64,000 nt of DNA from positions 1,686,501 to 1,750,500 of the forward strand of contig OY756958.1 of NCBI GenBank assembly GCA_963580455.1. The letters are read 5' to 3'. Below are positions 46,332 through 59,251 of the stretch, one piece after another. A program made the position numbers and the translations under genes. Numbering within the stretch: position 1 is the first letter of the stretch; the number at the start of each line of letters is the position of its first letter. A model generated the notes under the pieces. That model did no database searches, was not told where the DNA came from, and worked only from the letters and a program-made list of their open reading frames with translations. The stretch comes from Euonymus europaeus. Taxonomy: Eukaryota > Streptophyta > Magnoliopsida > Celastrales > Celastraceae.

Positions 46332-46697
46332 GTAATGCTCCTATAAGGACCTAAAATAAGGTCCTAAAATAAGGACCTAAGCTTTTGGGTTCCAAAATTT
46401 TTTTAAAAAAACTTGAAAAAATTATATTTATGTTTGATCGGTTATACGAATCTAATGATATATTTTTTGTTTCAAACAAAAATCAAATGCTACTTGAAAA
46501 GTGGATAAACAAAAAATATAGAACACAAAAAATTTTATCCACTTTTCGGGTAGCATTTGATTTTTGTTTGAACAAAAAATATATCATTAGATTCGTATAA
46601 CCGATCAAACATAAATATAATTTTTTCAAATTTTTAAAAAAAATTTTGGAACCCAAAAGCTTAGGTCCTTATTTTAGGTCCTTATAGGAGAATTGTC
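46330..46697. mobile_element. Long-hairpin MITE
   Basis: Arms 46330-46515 and 46530-46697 are almost perfect inverted copies. The left end is GGGTAATGCTCCTATAAGG; the right end read inward is GACAATTCTCCTATAAGG. Shared inner blocks include AAGGACCTAAGCTTTTGGG and GATCGGTTATACGAATC. The left arm has one extra TCCTAAAATAAGG unit. The element sits within an AT microsatellite, so its target duplication cannot be read. A transcript would fold into a hairpin of about 165 base pairs. Confidence 0.88.
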
Positions 46698-47067
46698 ATA
46701 TATATATATATATAATTGATTGCATAAGACCTTGTCTTGGATTGCAAGATAGAGAATTCTGCCCTTATGGGAGGAAAATCTGAAGATTTCATCCAGCATA
46801 GCATTCGATGGATCGGCCAGATTAGTTGCTAAGGATTCGTCCTATGGATACTTCGAAAGCTTCTAGGATGCTACCAAACTGGTAAGGTAATTTAACTCAC
46901 CCCCAAATCAAAATAGTATAAATATATATAGGGGATAAATTACCAGACGGAGTTCAGAACGAAGGACCGCGTCAGCAAAAGTGCAAGCACCATTATTTGC
47001 ATAAATTTCCATGGATTGGTAGATATCTTTCATCAATATAAACCAGTGATAATCTATCAAGTTGAGC

Positions 47068-48224
47068 CTATAGTAAAGCTGCAACTCTTTTCAGCTTCTC
47101 TGGAGTAACGGAACCAGCAAACTGCTCTACAATACTGCAATGCACCACAAGCACAAATACGAGAAGTTCAATCACGAGTTGGGTTAAAAGAAAACAGCGG
47201 AAAACCTGATGCAACAAGTATTTTCCAAGCCAGTATGAACAGAAACATACTTGGCAGACCCAGATCCATGTCCATTTGGGCCGCTTGCAGATGGATTTCC
47301 AAAGTACTGGACAGAGATCAAATCACCACCTGCTGCTCCTGCAGACATAGGAGATCCCAGTAAGCTTGCAGATGTTCCTCCAGATGAAATTCCTGGAGAA
47401 GCAATACAAAATGATAAATTAAACTTTAAAACATATTCCTTCAGGCTGCTGACGGTCAACTTGATATACATACTCAAAATCAATGGTTAATGAAGAACAC
47501 TAAGGCATAATATATCAGCACTAAAAATCGACATTTGGATGGTGTCTAACTGATGAATAATTCATGCCAGCGACCAGAATAATAATGTGTACTCTAAAGC
47601 ACATTAAATTGTACACCACGATTGGAGTCTGTACCATTGACAAAGTAAGTCAAAAGTTCATAAGCAAGTAATGCATGGTAAGAAAAATCCAAAAATATTA
47701 CCTTGAAAGATTATCACAAGACAGAAGAGAGTGGTGAAAACAATGGCTAAAGAATTCCCATTAGATGATGATGCCTTAGCAGCCTTCGTCTTCTTATATG
47801 CCTTCATCCTTTCAATTCTTGCACGCTTCAAGATAGCACGCTCAGTAGCCTCCCTGATAAGCTTCTGGTCAGCTGCATTCAGCGAGGGACCTCTTGGAGG
47901 TCGAGGAGGTTTAAGAGATTTTTTATTACTAGTCTTTTTGCGTTTCTCCCTCACCACTTCCTTGTCTGCAGAAGTAGGTGTACCTTCTCGCTCCGACTTC
48001 ACATTATCAGCACAAATCTTGTTAGTATTTGACACAATGGTAGGATCAGTTATCCTTTCTTCATCCTCTACTGTCCCATCAGCAAATCCACTACAAATTT
48101 TAGGGATCAATGTCTTTCCTTGTTTTCTAAAACCTGAATCTATGGTTGAATCTTCTTCACTAACTGTCCCCCCAACTTCAAGATCACTATCAAAATCCAA
48201 CTCTCTTGGAGCTATATGATCCAT
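47068..48224 (-). CDS. Unknown plant single-pass membrane protein
   Basis: Exons 47702-48224, 47251-47392 and 47068-47134 total 732 bases, or 243 residues plus TAG. The first 110 residues are acidic and probably unstructured. A basic stretch follows (VREKRKKTSNKKSLKPPRPP), then AADQKLIREATERAILKRAR and KAYKKTKAA, then one membrane segment SLAIVFTTLFCLVIIFQG at about residues 157-174. The C-terminal 70 residues are Gly/Ser-rich and end VTPEKLKRVAALL. The basic side before the helix would face the cytosol. A 5' untranslated intron is likely between about 48234 and 48949. I do not recognise the family, and no function is offered. Confidence 0.75.
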
Positions 48225-51200
48225 TTCAATCTACTCACACTCCAAATGCTCAACACACCAAAAACACAAACTAACCTCGTCTTGATGTATATTACGAGTT
48301 AAGACGAAAAAGTGACGACAAATATCCAAAACCTCAATCTCCAATTTTAACTTTGAATTTGAATTAAGAAACCTTTGCACCAATCACCCACACCACCACG
48401 AATTTCTGACAAAACCCTCCTTCCTCCAATTTTCAAAAACCTTCAGGGGCAATCTCCTGTACTAATAAGAATCAGAATCCCACAATGAACAAATCCCTGC
48501 ATTTATTGATACAAAAAGAAAAGGACTCACTCAACAAAATTTGAAACACAATATACATTCGCAGTTCACTTCTCGTGCTAAACTTCACAAAGTTGCTTCT
48601 AATTTTAATTCCTAAAATCAGCAAGCCATAATTTCACCTTAAGAACAAAATAAGAAAGAACAGAAAAATTTCCTAAATATAAAGCAAGGAACAAAGTTCT
48701 TGACGCTCATCGAAGCAACAAAAAAGCGCAACAATAAAACCCACAAGAAATAGCAGTTCCATTTCCGATTTAAAACAAAAGGATTGGACAACAACAAAAA
48801 TGCAGAAAACCAGAGTGCAAAACCACTGTATAATGCAATACCTTTTTAAAAAAAACGCAATACAACAACGAAACGCATTACTTGAAAAACTCATTGGATT
48901 CAATTAATTAATCGCTACCTCGAAAAGAAACAAACGAATAGAAACATACCCTGAAAACAAGGAAAGGGGAATCCCCGGATCCGACGAAAATGGTGGAGTG
49001 ATATCTGGATTTAGATTTCGCCTTTATTTATAGCAGCCAGAGAGACAAACGCAAAAGAAATGTAGGAGGAGGAGGAGGCGGAGGATAACCGGGAAAATAC
49101 TGGAACTTGGAGACTCAATTCAATTTCTCCTCTCAAAAATTAATTATTTGATAATAATAGTTATAATACGCATGAATTTAAATGCGCCGCAGATAGGCAT
49201 GTGGTATTACTGTAGAGCCATAGAGGAAACTTCACCAACAGCTATGAGCAGTGGCAAATATTCAATAAATTTGGGAACTTTAGGCAAATATACAAAGCTC
49301 CACCTTTTTTTTCACCTTTTTTTTTCAATGGACATACATGGATCTAGATGACAATTAAAAAATTTAAAATTGAAATTGTAAGGGATACGGATCCGAAGGA
49401 AGTCACGTGTCACCATTCAAATTCCGAGCCGACCTAAATGACCAAAGAGGACTGACAGATAGCCGACCTCCTCCAAGACACTCTAGTCGGCATATTCAAT
49501 CCCCCGATTAGAGGGATATTATCAATTACAGATATCAATTGAGTTTCAGTTGATCAATAGAGATTGACTATAATGTAGTTCCTAAAATCAAGGGATCCAA
49601 TTGTGTTCGATTAGGAATCCTTAATTGAGTTGAAATAGGATTGAAAACAAACTCTACAAAATCTATATGAGGAGGAGGAGAACAACCACGAAGGTAATCA
49701 CAAAAATTCCCAACAATTACTATTCATTCTTTCCACGCTTAAGTTTTCAACATATTTGAGCGTCAGAGCATCACATGCACCACTTCGATAACGCTTTTTT
49801 CAATTGTTTTGCAGGTCTTCAACCAATCAACAATCGAAGCGTTGTGGGGGCAAAATCCAACCTCACATAAATATAATTTTATCTTAAAGTAATCAAAATA
49901 AAGCGTGAAAACAATAAGAGTCCGCTAAAAAACTCATTATAGGAGTAATTTTTTCCCAAAAAAGAGAGAAAAATTGGGGCTCCGTTCACTAACGTAAATC
50001 CGCCACTGCTCTTGATTCCCGTAGATATTCTTGTTTTCCTTGTTAACCCCAAGTTATCCACCTGAATTAACGTACACTACAGTTAAATTAGTTCCGAATT
50101 TCATGACTTAAAAAATTCAGTTTAATTAATTTGGAATTTAAAAAATTTCCTCTCTTCTGTATAATTCGGGAATTTTTGATGCATAAGCTGTTTCTACTAA
50201 TTCTGGTGAAACGTATTCATAATAAATGGGCTTCGAAAGAATTCAGTCGTCCCACCTCAACAATTAGGACTGGGCCGATCTCATGATAACTCTCTAATCC
50301 CTCGATAGCTCGTGTGTATCATTTTATTTATTTTAATAGTGGTGATTTTATTCCTCTACACGGATCGTGATTAAGAAAAATATACGTTTTCCTATAAAAA
50401 TAAAAGGTTAACGTAACTCTTATGAACCCTTACATTTTTTTTCTCGAAAAAACAAAAATGAACACCTATATCAATAAAAATTGGGTTTGAGTTCTTTGTG
50501 TGTTAAATGATAAATACTTTACCAATTATTATTGTTATCGTCTAACATTTAAAAAAAAAGACTACTTAATAAACAAAAAGGAGAAGAAAACGTGTTTTAT
50601 TTGTTCCTGAAAAAAAATTGATTATTATAGTTTAAGCGAGTAAGATGAAGTCGTGAGCTTAATCCGTTAATTATATCAAATAATAATGTGAGTAAATGAA
50701 AGAGAGGAAGTGTGGACAACATATATTATAGGGTTCAGGTTATTTGCACCTCCTAAATATCCAGTGACATTCTTAAATTTGTTAATTTTTTTTAAAGTAA
50801 TAGGAAAAAGAGTGTGCTAAATAGATTCTATTTTTGACGCGAGGTGTAAAAATAAAAGGGTGTTGCTGGTGCAATAGCCCCACCATCATATTCATATATG
50901 CAGTCCCCGAAAACTAATGAAAAACAGAGTAATTAATATTAAAAAAAAAGGAATGTACACAAGCCCATTGAGCCAACTAATGGGCTGAAGTAGGTTTTGA
51001 TTTCTCAACAAGATAGTAAATAATAAATAATTGAAAAAAAAGAAAGAAAAAAATACGGTTGAATGATTGAATCGTTGATGGTCCACACTCTTCATTCCCA
51101 AACTGGAATCAGAATGGGAATATACTGCAATCCTTCAGAGACCGAAAGGCCCACCCAAGTTTAATGAAATGAGCATCGGCAATTCGGCATTGTGTGCAAA

Positions 51201-52674
51201 CCACCAACTCCACGCGCGTGATGGAGGTCTTAAAAAGGATAAATAAAAAATGTAAAATTGTTGAAGAAGACAGATGAAAAAATGTTAAAAAAGGTTTTCT
51301 TGTTGGAAAAATTCTTAGATTATTGTTACAAAAATTCACACGATAATAGAGAAAATTGAAATGTAAAAAAACAACAATCACGACAGAAGAATTTAACATG
51401 AAAAACTTTAAATTCGGAAAAAAAACCATGGATGCTGGCAAAAGGCAACCAAGATAAAATTTCATTATGTAGAAAATTTATAAAATCACACAATCCTAAT
51501 AAACCATTAATATTTATAGAAAAGTCAAGTCTCCCAATTATATTCTACCTATGAATTCCTACCCAAAATATTTTCAATTACAAATATGATATCAATTACA
51601 TTCCTAATTAGAGACCAACTTGAAAATATATTTCCACTTTTCACAAAATAAGGATTCTTTTTATAGTAAAAAAACTCAGTTAAACTTTTTTATCAAATTC
51701 TAACATTTCTTTTATGTTCAATTCAATTCAGAGGACATAGGCATATTTGTTACGTAGATAGGGAGCTCTGTTTCTGGGGTTATTGCTCGCCCTCGATGGT
51801 CTATTCATGCATCTCAAGTTCTCAACCATATTCTCATGCCCCCCTTTTGTTATTTAAACTTGACCGTATTGATAATTGCTATATACACTACCGTACATTT
51901 TACGTACTTTCTTTGTAATTTTGGTGGACCAATAAATATGTATTTAATTGATATGGTTGTATCGAGAAATATATTTTATTAATATAAATAATATATGACT
52001 TGATTTTTTATAATAAAAATAAATTTATAAATTTAATAATAACCGCCTGTCCCATTGTGATGGCCCTCAACACAACCACAAAAATGAAGTTTTAGCGTTC
52101 ATTTGTCTGATAGCTTATAAACAGATATAGTTGAAGTTATACGTTCAGCGTACAATTTATTAAGGGTCCGTTTGGATCAGAGTATGTTGATAGAGTATAA
52201 GCTCTCGTAAAACGTAAAAGCTGAGAGTGTCTGAGAGTATGGGGACAGAGTATAAGCTAGCTTATACTCTGTCCCAAACGGAGGCTAAAAGCCACGAGTT
52301 TAACTTTTGCTAAAGTCAAAGTCAGCCTGCAATCGAGTTTCCGTACAACTTGGGCCTACTCTGGCGACATTATCAGGTACCCTAGTGGTTTGCCATGCTA
52401 AAAGGCTACGTGACATTGGATTTTCTAAATCAATCATGGCCCATTAAGATTTGGATAATGGATATATTAAACGGGCCTCTTGCCATAACTTGGAAGGTTT
52501 GACTTCAAGCAAAATCTATGAACCAATCTAATGCAAACGCGCGATAAAATCAAAATCTTATTCAGTTAGACCAAAAAAAAAATTGCTTTTGTTTCTTGAC
52601 ATAAAAGAAATATAAGCAAATCTGACAGTCAAACTTTTATTTAGTAGGTATAAACAGTATAAGATGGACATGCA
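48225..52674. other. Long intergenic region between the membrane-protein gene and GALK1
   Basis: The first 800 bases hold the leader, leader intron and promoter of the minus-strand gene; an untranslated exon ends at CAGG/GTATGT (48949-48950). Bases 49140-52150 are AT-rich with only short open frames. A small Tourist-like MITE lies at 52164-52285. The GALK1 3' untranslated region occupies the last stretch. No gene is recognised. Confidence 0.5.
52164..52285. mobile_element. Small Tourist-like MITE
   Basis: 122 bases with inverted ends GGGTCCGTTTGG and, read inward from the right, GCCTCCGTTTGG. It is flanked by TAA on both sides (52161-52163 and 52286-52288), the 3-bp duplication typical of PIF/Harbinger elements. 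Inner AGAGTATAAGCT sequences are also inverted. Confidence 0.65.
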
Positions 52675-55600
52675 CTAGAACTTGAAAATGGCAGCACCAC
52701 TGGATGGCTTTGAAGCAAAAACATAGAGGCCGAGATCATCCTTATTGATCACTCCCTTGTCAATCCTTGCTTGGAAGAATTGCTCCTGTAAAAAGCGTTC
52801 ATATATATTATGGTTATGGTCAAACAACTGAATGTTTTCATAATAAGGGACAAGAATCTAAGATTAGTCTCCAAGTACCTTCAAATCAAGTATGAACTTT
52901 GGAACAATAGCTTCTTTCACCAAAGCCACAACACAGCCACCCCATCCGGCTCCTGTAAGACGTGCACCTAGAGCACCACTATTGCGGCAAATTTTAACTA
53001 GTTCTTCCAACTCTGGGCAACTGCATGCAAAAGCAAGGAAAGAAATTAGCATTAAGAAGTAGAGACATATTAGTGAAATTAACTGTCAAACGTGTTTTGT
53101 CTATCACAAAATTGCTCTACGAATGCAGAATAGTTTAGGCACAACTATACAGGAATGCTAGCAAAAGCAACAGAAATGCATTACCCAACAAAGAAAAAGC
53201 CCAACCAGTAACAATATGTTAAAAGTAAACAATACACGAAACTCAAGACCGGCCTCATAAAGCGTTTCTATAACTTCTTCCGGTCACTTGCTAATAAAAA
53301 CGTCTTTTATGCAGTCACGGATAATAATTTGAAACACAATACTTAAAACTGGACCTCTGCGCGGTTTTACCTGCACTCGTATAATACACTACAGCTGCGA
53401 TGACTATCGTTCATTAGGTCCCCCAATTTGTTTAGCTTGTCCTCCTCACTGCAAAACAGTTATTGGAAAGTCAATATCAAGAAAATGGGATAGAAAAGAG
53501 GAAATAGACATAGCACTCTTAAACTTCAGTCTAAAAAAGAGGTTATGATCATTTATGAACGGCCAGACTTTTTATCAAACAGCTAATTTCTTCCAACAGA
53601 ACATGGCAGCTTCAGTGGCAGAGGATGAAGCATAGTTAACAAGAATAAGAAATATGGAAAATTACAAAACATTATTTGGGTTAATAATGAAAAATTGGAA
53701 TTGAACAAGTGGCCCAAGTGCAAGCACTTCCAACGCTACCACCGTGAATTAGTTTGTCACAGCTTAGAAATATAGTTTCTATAAACTCTGTCCTGAATGA
53801 GATGTCTGACAGGACATTAGCAAATTACGGCAATTCACATTATCACTACATCTCCGCAACACCATTGACTGGCTTACACAAATCCATAAGAGAAATTAGT
53901 CACTCTCATCATCCAGTCATATCTCAAGCTACACTCTCACACAGTTAAAAAATCGTTGGAAAATTAGTGTAAAAAGCATGCTCATACTATACAAGAAAAC
54001 AACAGAAATCTTGAAAGTCATGCCTTAAATTCGCTGATACAGCATCCTTGAAAGCATGTACCCGTTTGGCTTCAGTGTACACATGAGATGCTCTCTGGGA
54101 AAGGGACGGGCACATCAAAACAACAAAAAGTAAGGAAGTACAGTAACAAAAGGACACAAAAACTAAAAGAAAAAATCAACAAAATTGAATCATAAGTTAA
54201 ATGAGAATGGCGAGAAGCGATTCTAGCAAATGGGCAATACACCAGTAAAATGCATCCCTGGAATATTAATAATAATAAGTACCTGGTATAGTTTGAAGTG
54301 CTTGGCTGCTCTTAGCACATCCAAAGAAGAGGGTGAGTTGCCAAATACTGATGACAAATCTTCTCCTATGATTTCCTCAATTTCATCAGATGTAAATGGT
54401 TCCTCCTTCAGAAATTCCTGTAACAAATGCGAAAATTAGGAATGCAAAAAATAGAGCTTCACATATATGGCCTGCTAGGTGTGACTGAGAGAAAACACAA
54501 CAAAAGAATGGTGAAAACTTATTGGATTAATACCTTGACCGCAATTACAGGATCCGAAGAACCACGGCTGCTTGCAAATGATACGCACAGCCCCTCGACA
54601 TCTGAAAGTGTTTTGACTTTTGTTATTGCCTGCTGTGGTTTCATTCCCAGCTTAATCCCAAGCACAATCTGATTATTTTTTTCAGAAATTGCACGATCAG
54701 TGAATGTAAAGAGTAAGCCTTCCAATAATTAATACTTATTATAGAAACAATGTCCACTACTTATAAGCAAATATCATATAGAAGCACTCAGCTAATCAAA
54801 CATTCAATTGAATTAAAGACTCTTTAATATTTTGGCTTGGACATGATAAGGTCATGTAAAGCATCAAAAGAAGCTTGTATCTTTGAGAATGGAAAAACAG
54901 ACAGAACTGTATTTAAGGGCACCAAGGCAAGACTAATTAATTACACCACAAAGAAAGTTTGTGAAACTGTTCAATTTTCATAAGGTCTTCTGGACCATTC
55001 TTTAAAATACTCTTGATTAAAACAAAATGTAGCCCCAAGTGAAAAAGAAAGAAAGAAGAGAAATATAATCATTGAAATGTGGTCAGGGTGTGTTTCAAAA
55101 CTTCAAACGTGAAACCCAAGGCCAAAGTAAAAAATGAATAACTAGGAAAGTAATATGAAAACCGTCATAGGATACACAAGCACAAAAAAACCTTCCACTG
55201 CATCTAAATGAAAATAAACTTACAGCTGCTAGTCGGCATTCAACAACTCTATTATTGTAATTTTTCGCAGCAGTAACAGCCTTTTGCGATTCTGCCAAGG
55301 AATGAGCTATTACAAAAGTCCCACCAGCAGGGAGTTTCACATCAGTTGCACGAATAGGGTTGAAGTCGATGAGCTCTGCAAACCCAGTCTTGGCCATAAC
55401 AGAGATTGCCTAAAAGTGAAACAAGAAACGATATATTACAGAGTCTACATAACAATGGCCAATGCCATTTCTTCGGACTAGAAAAATCAACATCGGCTGT
55501 ATCCATAGTGAGTCTCAGCAAGTCTTTCGGCATAAAATGGAGAAGATGCAGTGCAAGAATAAACAACAGGAATAAAACTAGGTTCCAAGATTCTGCTTTC

Positions 55601-57684
55601 AATCTGTGACCTAAACAGTATGGTAGGATCCAGCTAAATGGGAACCCATACAGATAATTATGCCATCAAGAATTGAAACATGATGGAATCCATCATCACA
55701 ACTTAACAAAAAAATAGGACACAATATACATGAGAAAGAGCTCGACAACCAAAAACTAGCTCATTCAAATAACCACCGTCTGTACCCGTGCCGGAAACAA
55801 ACACTAGCCATGAACTCTTAACACGCACAGATATAATCCTCTTCAGAAATTGATATATAACATTTGTATTCAAAATGTGAAAGGCAGGAAGTTTCTAGCA
55901 AAATTCTCGAGCATAAAGTATTACCTGGTCCATTCCACCAGACTGTGTTCCAATGTGGCGTTCACACTCGCACGTAAGTTGGGCAAGGTCTTTCTGTAGA
56001 TTAGTGAATAACATTTAGCAATTATCATTGAAAAAAAGGTTCAATGCAAATAACTCACTTTGGTTAGTTCTCCCATGTAAAAGGAACAAAATAAAGACAA
56101 AATAAAATAAAGATAAATCATGACATTAATATCATAATATCACTTTGGTTTGCCAGATTACAGTGATGCATTTCCTTCAAACTTGAAGACATCTAAGCAG
56201 CTCAAGGTACATAATGCATTATGTGGAGCAATGGAGAATTGATTGGTATACCTTCGGGAAGTTCACATCAAATGCAGCCATTATAGCAATTGTAGCAGAG
56301 CAAACAAAAGCTGCAGAGCTTGAGAGGCCAGAACCTGGGTTGGAGACACGTAGCCAACATTATCAATGTGTGCTCCTTTTAAAGGCATTACAGTAGTTAA
56401 GCAATTAGCTTTCCATGTTCTGTCAATTCACATTAAGCTAAACAAAATTCACACCTGTTGGTACTGTTCCATCAATAAGTACATCAAGTCCAACTGGTTC
56501 CCCAACATTCACTCCCTTGGATTTCGCATATTCACAATAACCTTTGTACCTACAGAACACAAATCATCAGTTACTCCTGAAGAGTAACTAAATACCATGC
56601 ATCAACAACCATGGTATCCAGTAATGTAATCATCCAAAGAAAGTAACAGCAACAGCAAATTTTGTTCTGGCAACATTTTTTACCAGCATTAGAAGACCAC
56701 TAGTAAATTAAGTTTTCAAATTAAAACAAGCTTCAGACAGGGTGGCAATATGAGTTCCAGGCTATTCGACAGAAAGATGAATACTAAACATCTAACACAC
56801 CAACAAAGAAAAGAAAAACTCCAATCAAAATTGTATGAAGTCTTGAGTAAGAACGAACCCACAGATGAAATAGTGGCCCCATCTATGGTTCTTCAAGTCG
56901 ATCTCCTGAACAATAAGCAACAATGTCACGTATTTTGATACCTTTCAAGCATCTTATCGCATCAAAACTAAAGAAACAATGTGACTAATCAATGAACCTG
57001 ATCAGGATCGGCAGGGTAGATACACATAGTGTACTTATCATTGACATTCGCGATTCGCAGAAACTTTTTAGCCTCCCCTGCACCATGCTTACGAATTGCG
57101 ACGATTGTGTCCTGCCTTATCGCCATTGGCAACACCGAGTACCCCTCATAGTCAATGTGCTCCCCGATCAAGTTCACTCTCCCTGAAATAAAAACAGATG
57201 AGAACATCAACAACCATCAAATTCCTCAAAAAATCAATGAACTAATTTTTACTCATATGCGTATTGATTTGGTGGAGTATGCACATGCGTCAGTTCAGTA
57301 ATATATGGCTAATTAAAGGATCTTCATCAACCTTCCAATTCCTCTCCAGATCTCAAAAAAAAATTCAAATCCACCAACAACAATACGAACAAGTATCGAT
57401 TTCTCATATTTTACTTTAACCAGTATATTCATCTGCATGCGAGAACAGAGATTGATTCGGAATCATAAAAGCAATCTGAGAAACTTCATTTTCTCTGAAA
57501 CCAAACGGATCACAGACGGACCTGGAGATCTAGCAAATACGTCGGGAGAATGGCCGAATAAGTCGAGAAACTTGGACTTCAAATTATCGAAACGAAGCTG
57601 AGCTTCCTCGAGCTGAGAATCGTCTCCGTAAACTGGTTCCAACGATGAATAAACTGGAATTGGCAGGTCTTCGTGCTTTGTCAT
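52675..57684 (-). CDS. GALK1: Galactokinase GALK1
   Basis: Thirteen exons on the minus strand: 57522-57684, 56998-57182, 56859-56905, 56455-56549, 56252-56334, 55925-55993, 55224-55409, 54534-54668, 54283-54417, 54024-54094, 53371-53448, 52879-53020 and 52675-52785. They total 1500 bases, or 499 residues plus TAG, close to the 496 of Arabidopsis GALK1 (At3g06580). GHMP-kinase motifs are all present: [20 protein letters not shown] (galactokinase signature), [12 protein letters not shown] (ATP-binding loop) and [13 protein letters not shown]. The enzyme phosphorylates galactose at C1 in the cytosol, salvaging sugar released from wall and lipids. The start at 57684 ([20 protein letters not shown]) matches the family; an in-frame ATG at 57729 adds 15 residues and is less likely. 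Intron 10 has a GC donor. Confidence 0.96.
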
Positions 57685-59251
57685 GTTTGATCTCTCGGCG
57701 ATCTCCAACTGTGATCGGTTGATGCTCACGAGACGCTTTCTGAACTGGTAAATATTTTAACGCCAAAAATGGTGCATCTTCATATGCATATATATAATGG
57801 TTTTTTTTTAAATTTATTAATAAAAGAACGTAATTCTTATTTTTCTTATATATAAAATATATGTATTTGAAATTTCGTTTGTTTGATAATATGTATTGGG
57901 ATGGAAATTGATGCCTGACGTTTATGGGAATTAATTAATCCCGCAAATCGAATTAGTTAAGATAACAATTTGGATAAAGTCAATTCAAATTATTTGCTTA
58001 TCTTGCGGATTATCTAAACAGTCTTTGAATTCTTTAACGAACAGATTTGCATCACAAATCCCTTTCATGTCTGATGTGGATCCAGCGCACATTCTCCTAC
58101 AAAATCCAAATTGGTGAACAACACCAAGAGGTCCAAGACAATTAGCCAACTAGTGTAGGAGTTTTTTTTCAAAAGATCTTACTTAAAAATAATTATATTT
58201 TATTTTATAGGAAAGAAAGTAAAAGAAGAAAGAAAGGACAAAACGGGATTCTGATGCCAGCAGAATCAATATTTGTCAGCTCTGCATCAGCGCCACGTAG
58301 ATCATATTTGTCATCTTCCAGACTTTTCTTTTTCTTTCTTAAAAGAAAAGACGGAAGAATAGTTCCGCACTGCACGGCTGCGTCGTCGTATTATAGTTTT
58401 GTAGGCAAAGAGTATCAATTGGACATCTGGATTATCACATCACAATCTTTCGGCACTTTCTTTAGATTCCCTGGCCTTTATAGCTGTAGAGGTGTCGCCA
58501 CAACAAAGCCGAAAGACGAAACGTTAATTCGTGTCAATAATGATTTGTGTCCCACTTCAATGTCATAAAACGTTGATTCATGTCAGTGCTGACTGTGTAT
58601 CAGCTGTACCCATCCACATCAATGTCGATCAAATATTAATCCGTGTCAATGCTGACTCGGCTGTACCACCACTTCAATCAATGCTCCGTCCATCTGTCCC
58701 CAAACTCCCAACATCTTTCATGAGAGGAAAAAAAAAAAAAAACCCAAACCAAATACCTTTTCCTCAAATGTGGGGGTCTGTTGTATTTTTTTATATTTTA
58801 AATAAAGGGATCTCATGAAATTTTTGATATTAAATTTTTTATTTTTAAAAAATTATCAAATTTATTCTAATCGAAATTAGAAATCCAATGGTTTATTTTT
58901 ATAAAAAAATACACCAAAATTCCGAAAGAGGACTTGTCCTTGTAAATGAGATTGAATCCTTGCATGAAAGCACATGTGAAGTTTCCCCTTCCAAAAGGAC
59001 CTCAAGGGGGAGAAGTTCTAGGCGCACACTTACAAACCACGTGATGGTTCGGTGTTACCAAACCGATGTGGATTTGACAAAGTATAGACCTTCTCTGCCG
59101 ACATAAGCTGGAATGTTAAATTAGTCTTTCACTAAAGACTTGGCTGTTCAGAAAAACCTATACATTCAAAAAAAAAAAAAAAAAACCTATACAAAGCTTG
59201 GTTTCAACAAATTACAGCAAGCACAAAAGACTAGGAGGAGAATCTGGTGAC
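57685..59251. other. GALK1 promoter and intergenic region
   Basis: GALK1 leader and promoter are at about 57685-58000. A GTGTCAATGCTGAC-like unit recurs at about 58530-58660 (CGTTRATTCRTGTCARTR and similar), a short degenerate repeat. The QQT2 3' untranslated region occupies the end. No gene is seen. Confidence 0.45.

Larger units (their letters stand above)
45583..47067. other. Intergenic with a microsatellite and a hairpin MITE
   Basis: The 3' flank of the inhibitor gene comes first. An (AT)n tract and a long hairpin element follow at 46285-46697. Bases 46700-47067 contain the 3' untranslated region of the minus-strand membrane-protein gene. No other gene is seen. Confidence 0.55.

Noticed and set aside
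46385..46600. 71-codon frame in the hairpin element
   Set aside because: It spans both arms and the loop of an inverted repeat, so it is palindromic composition.
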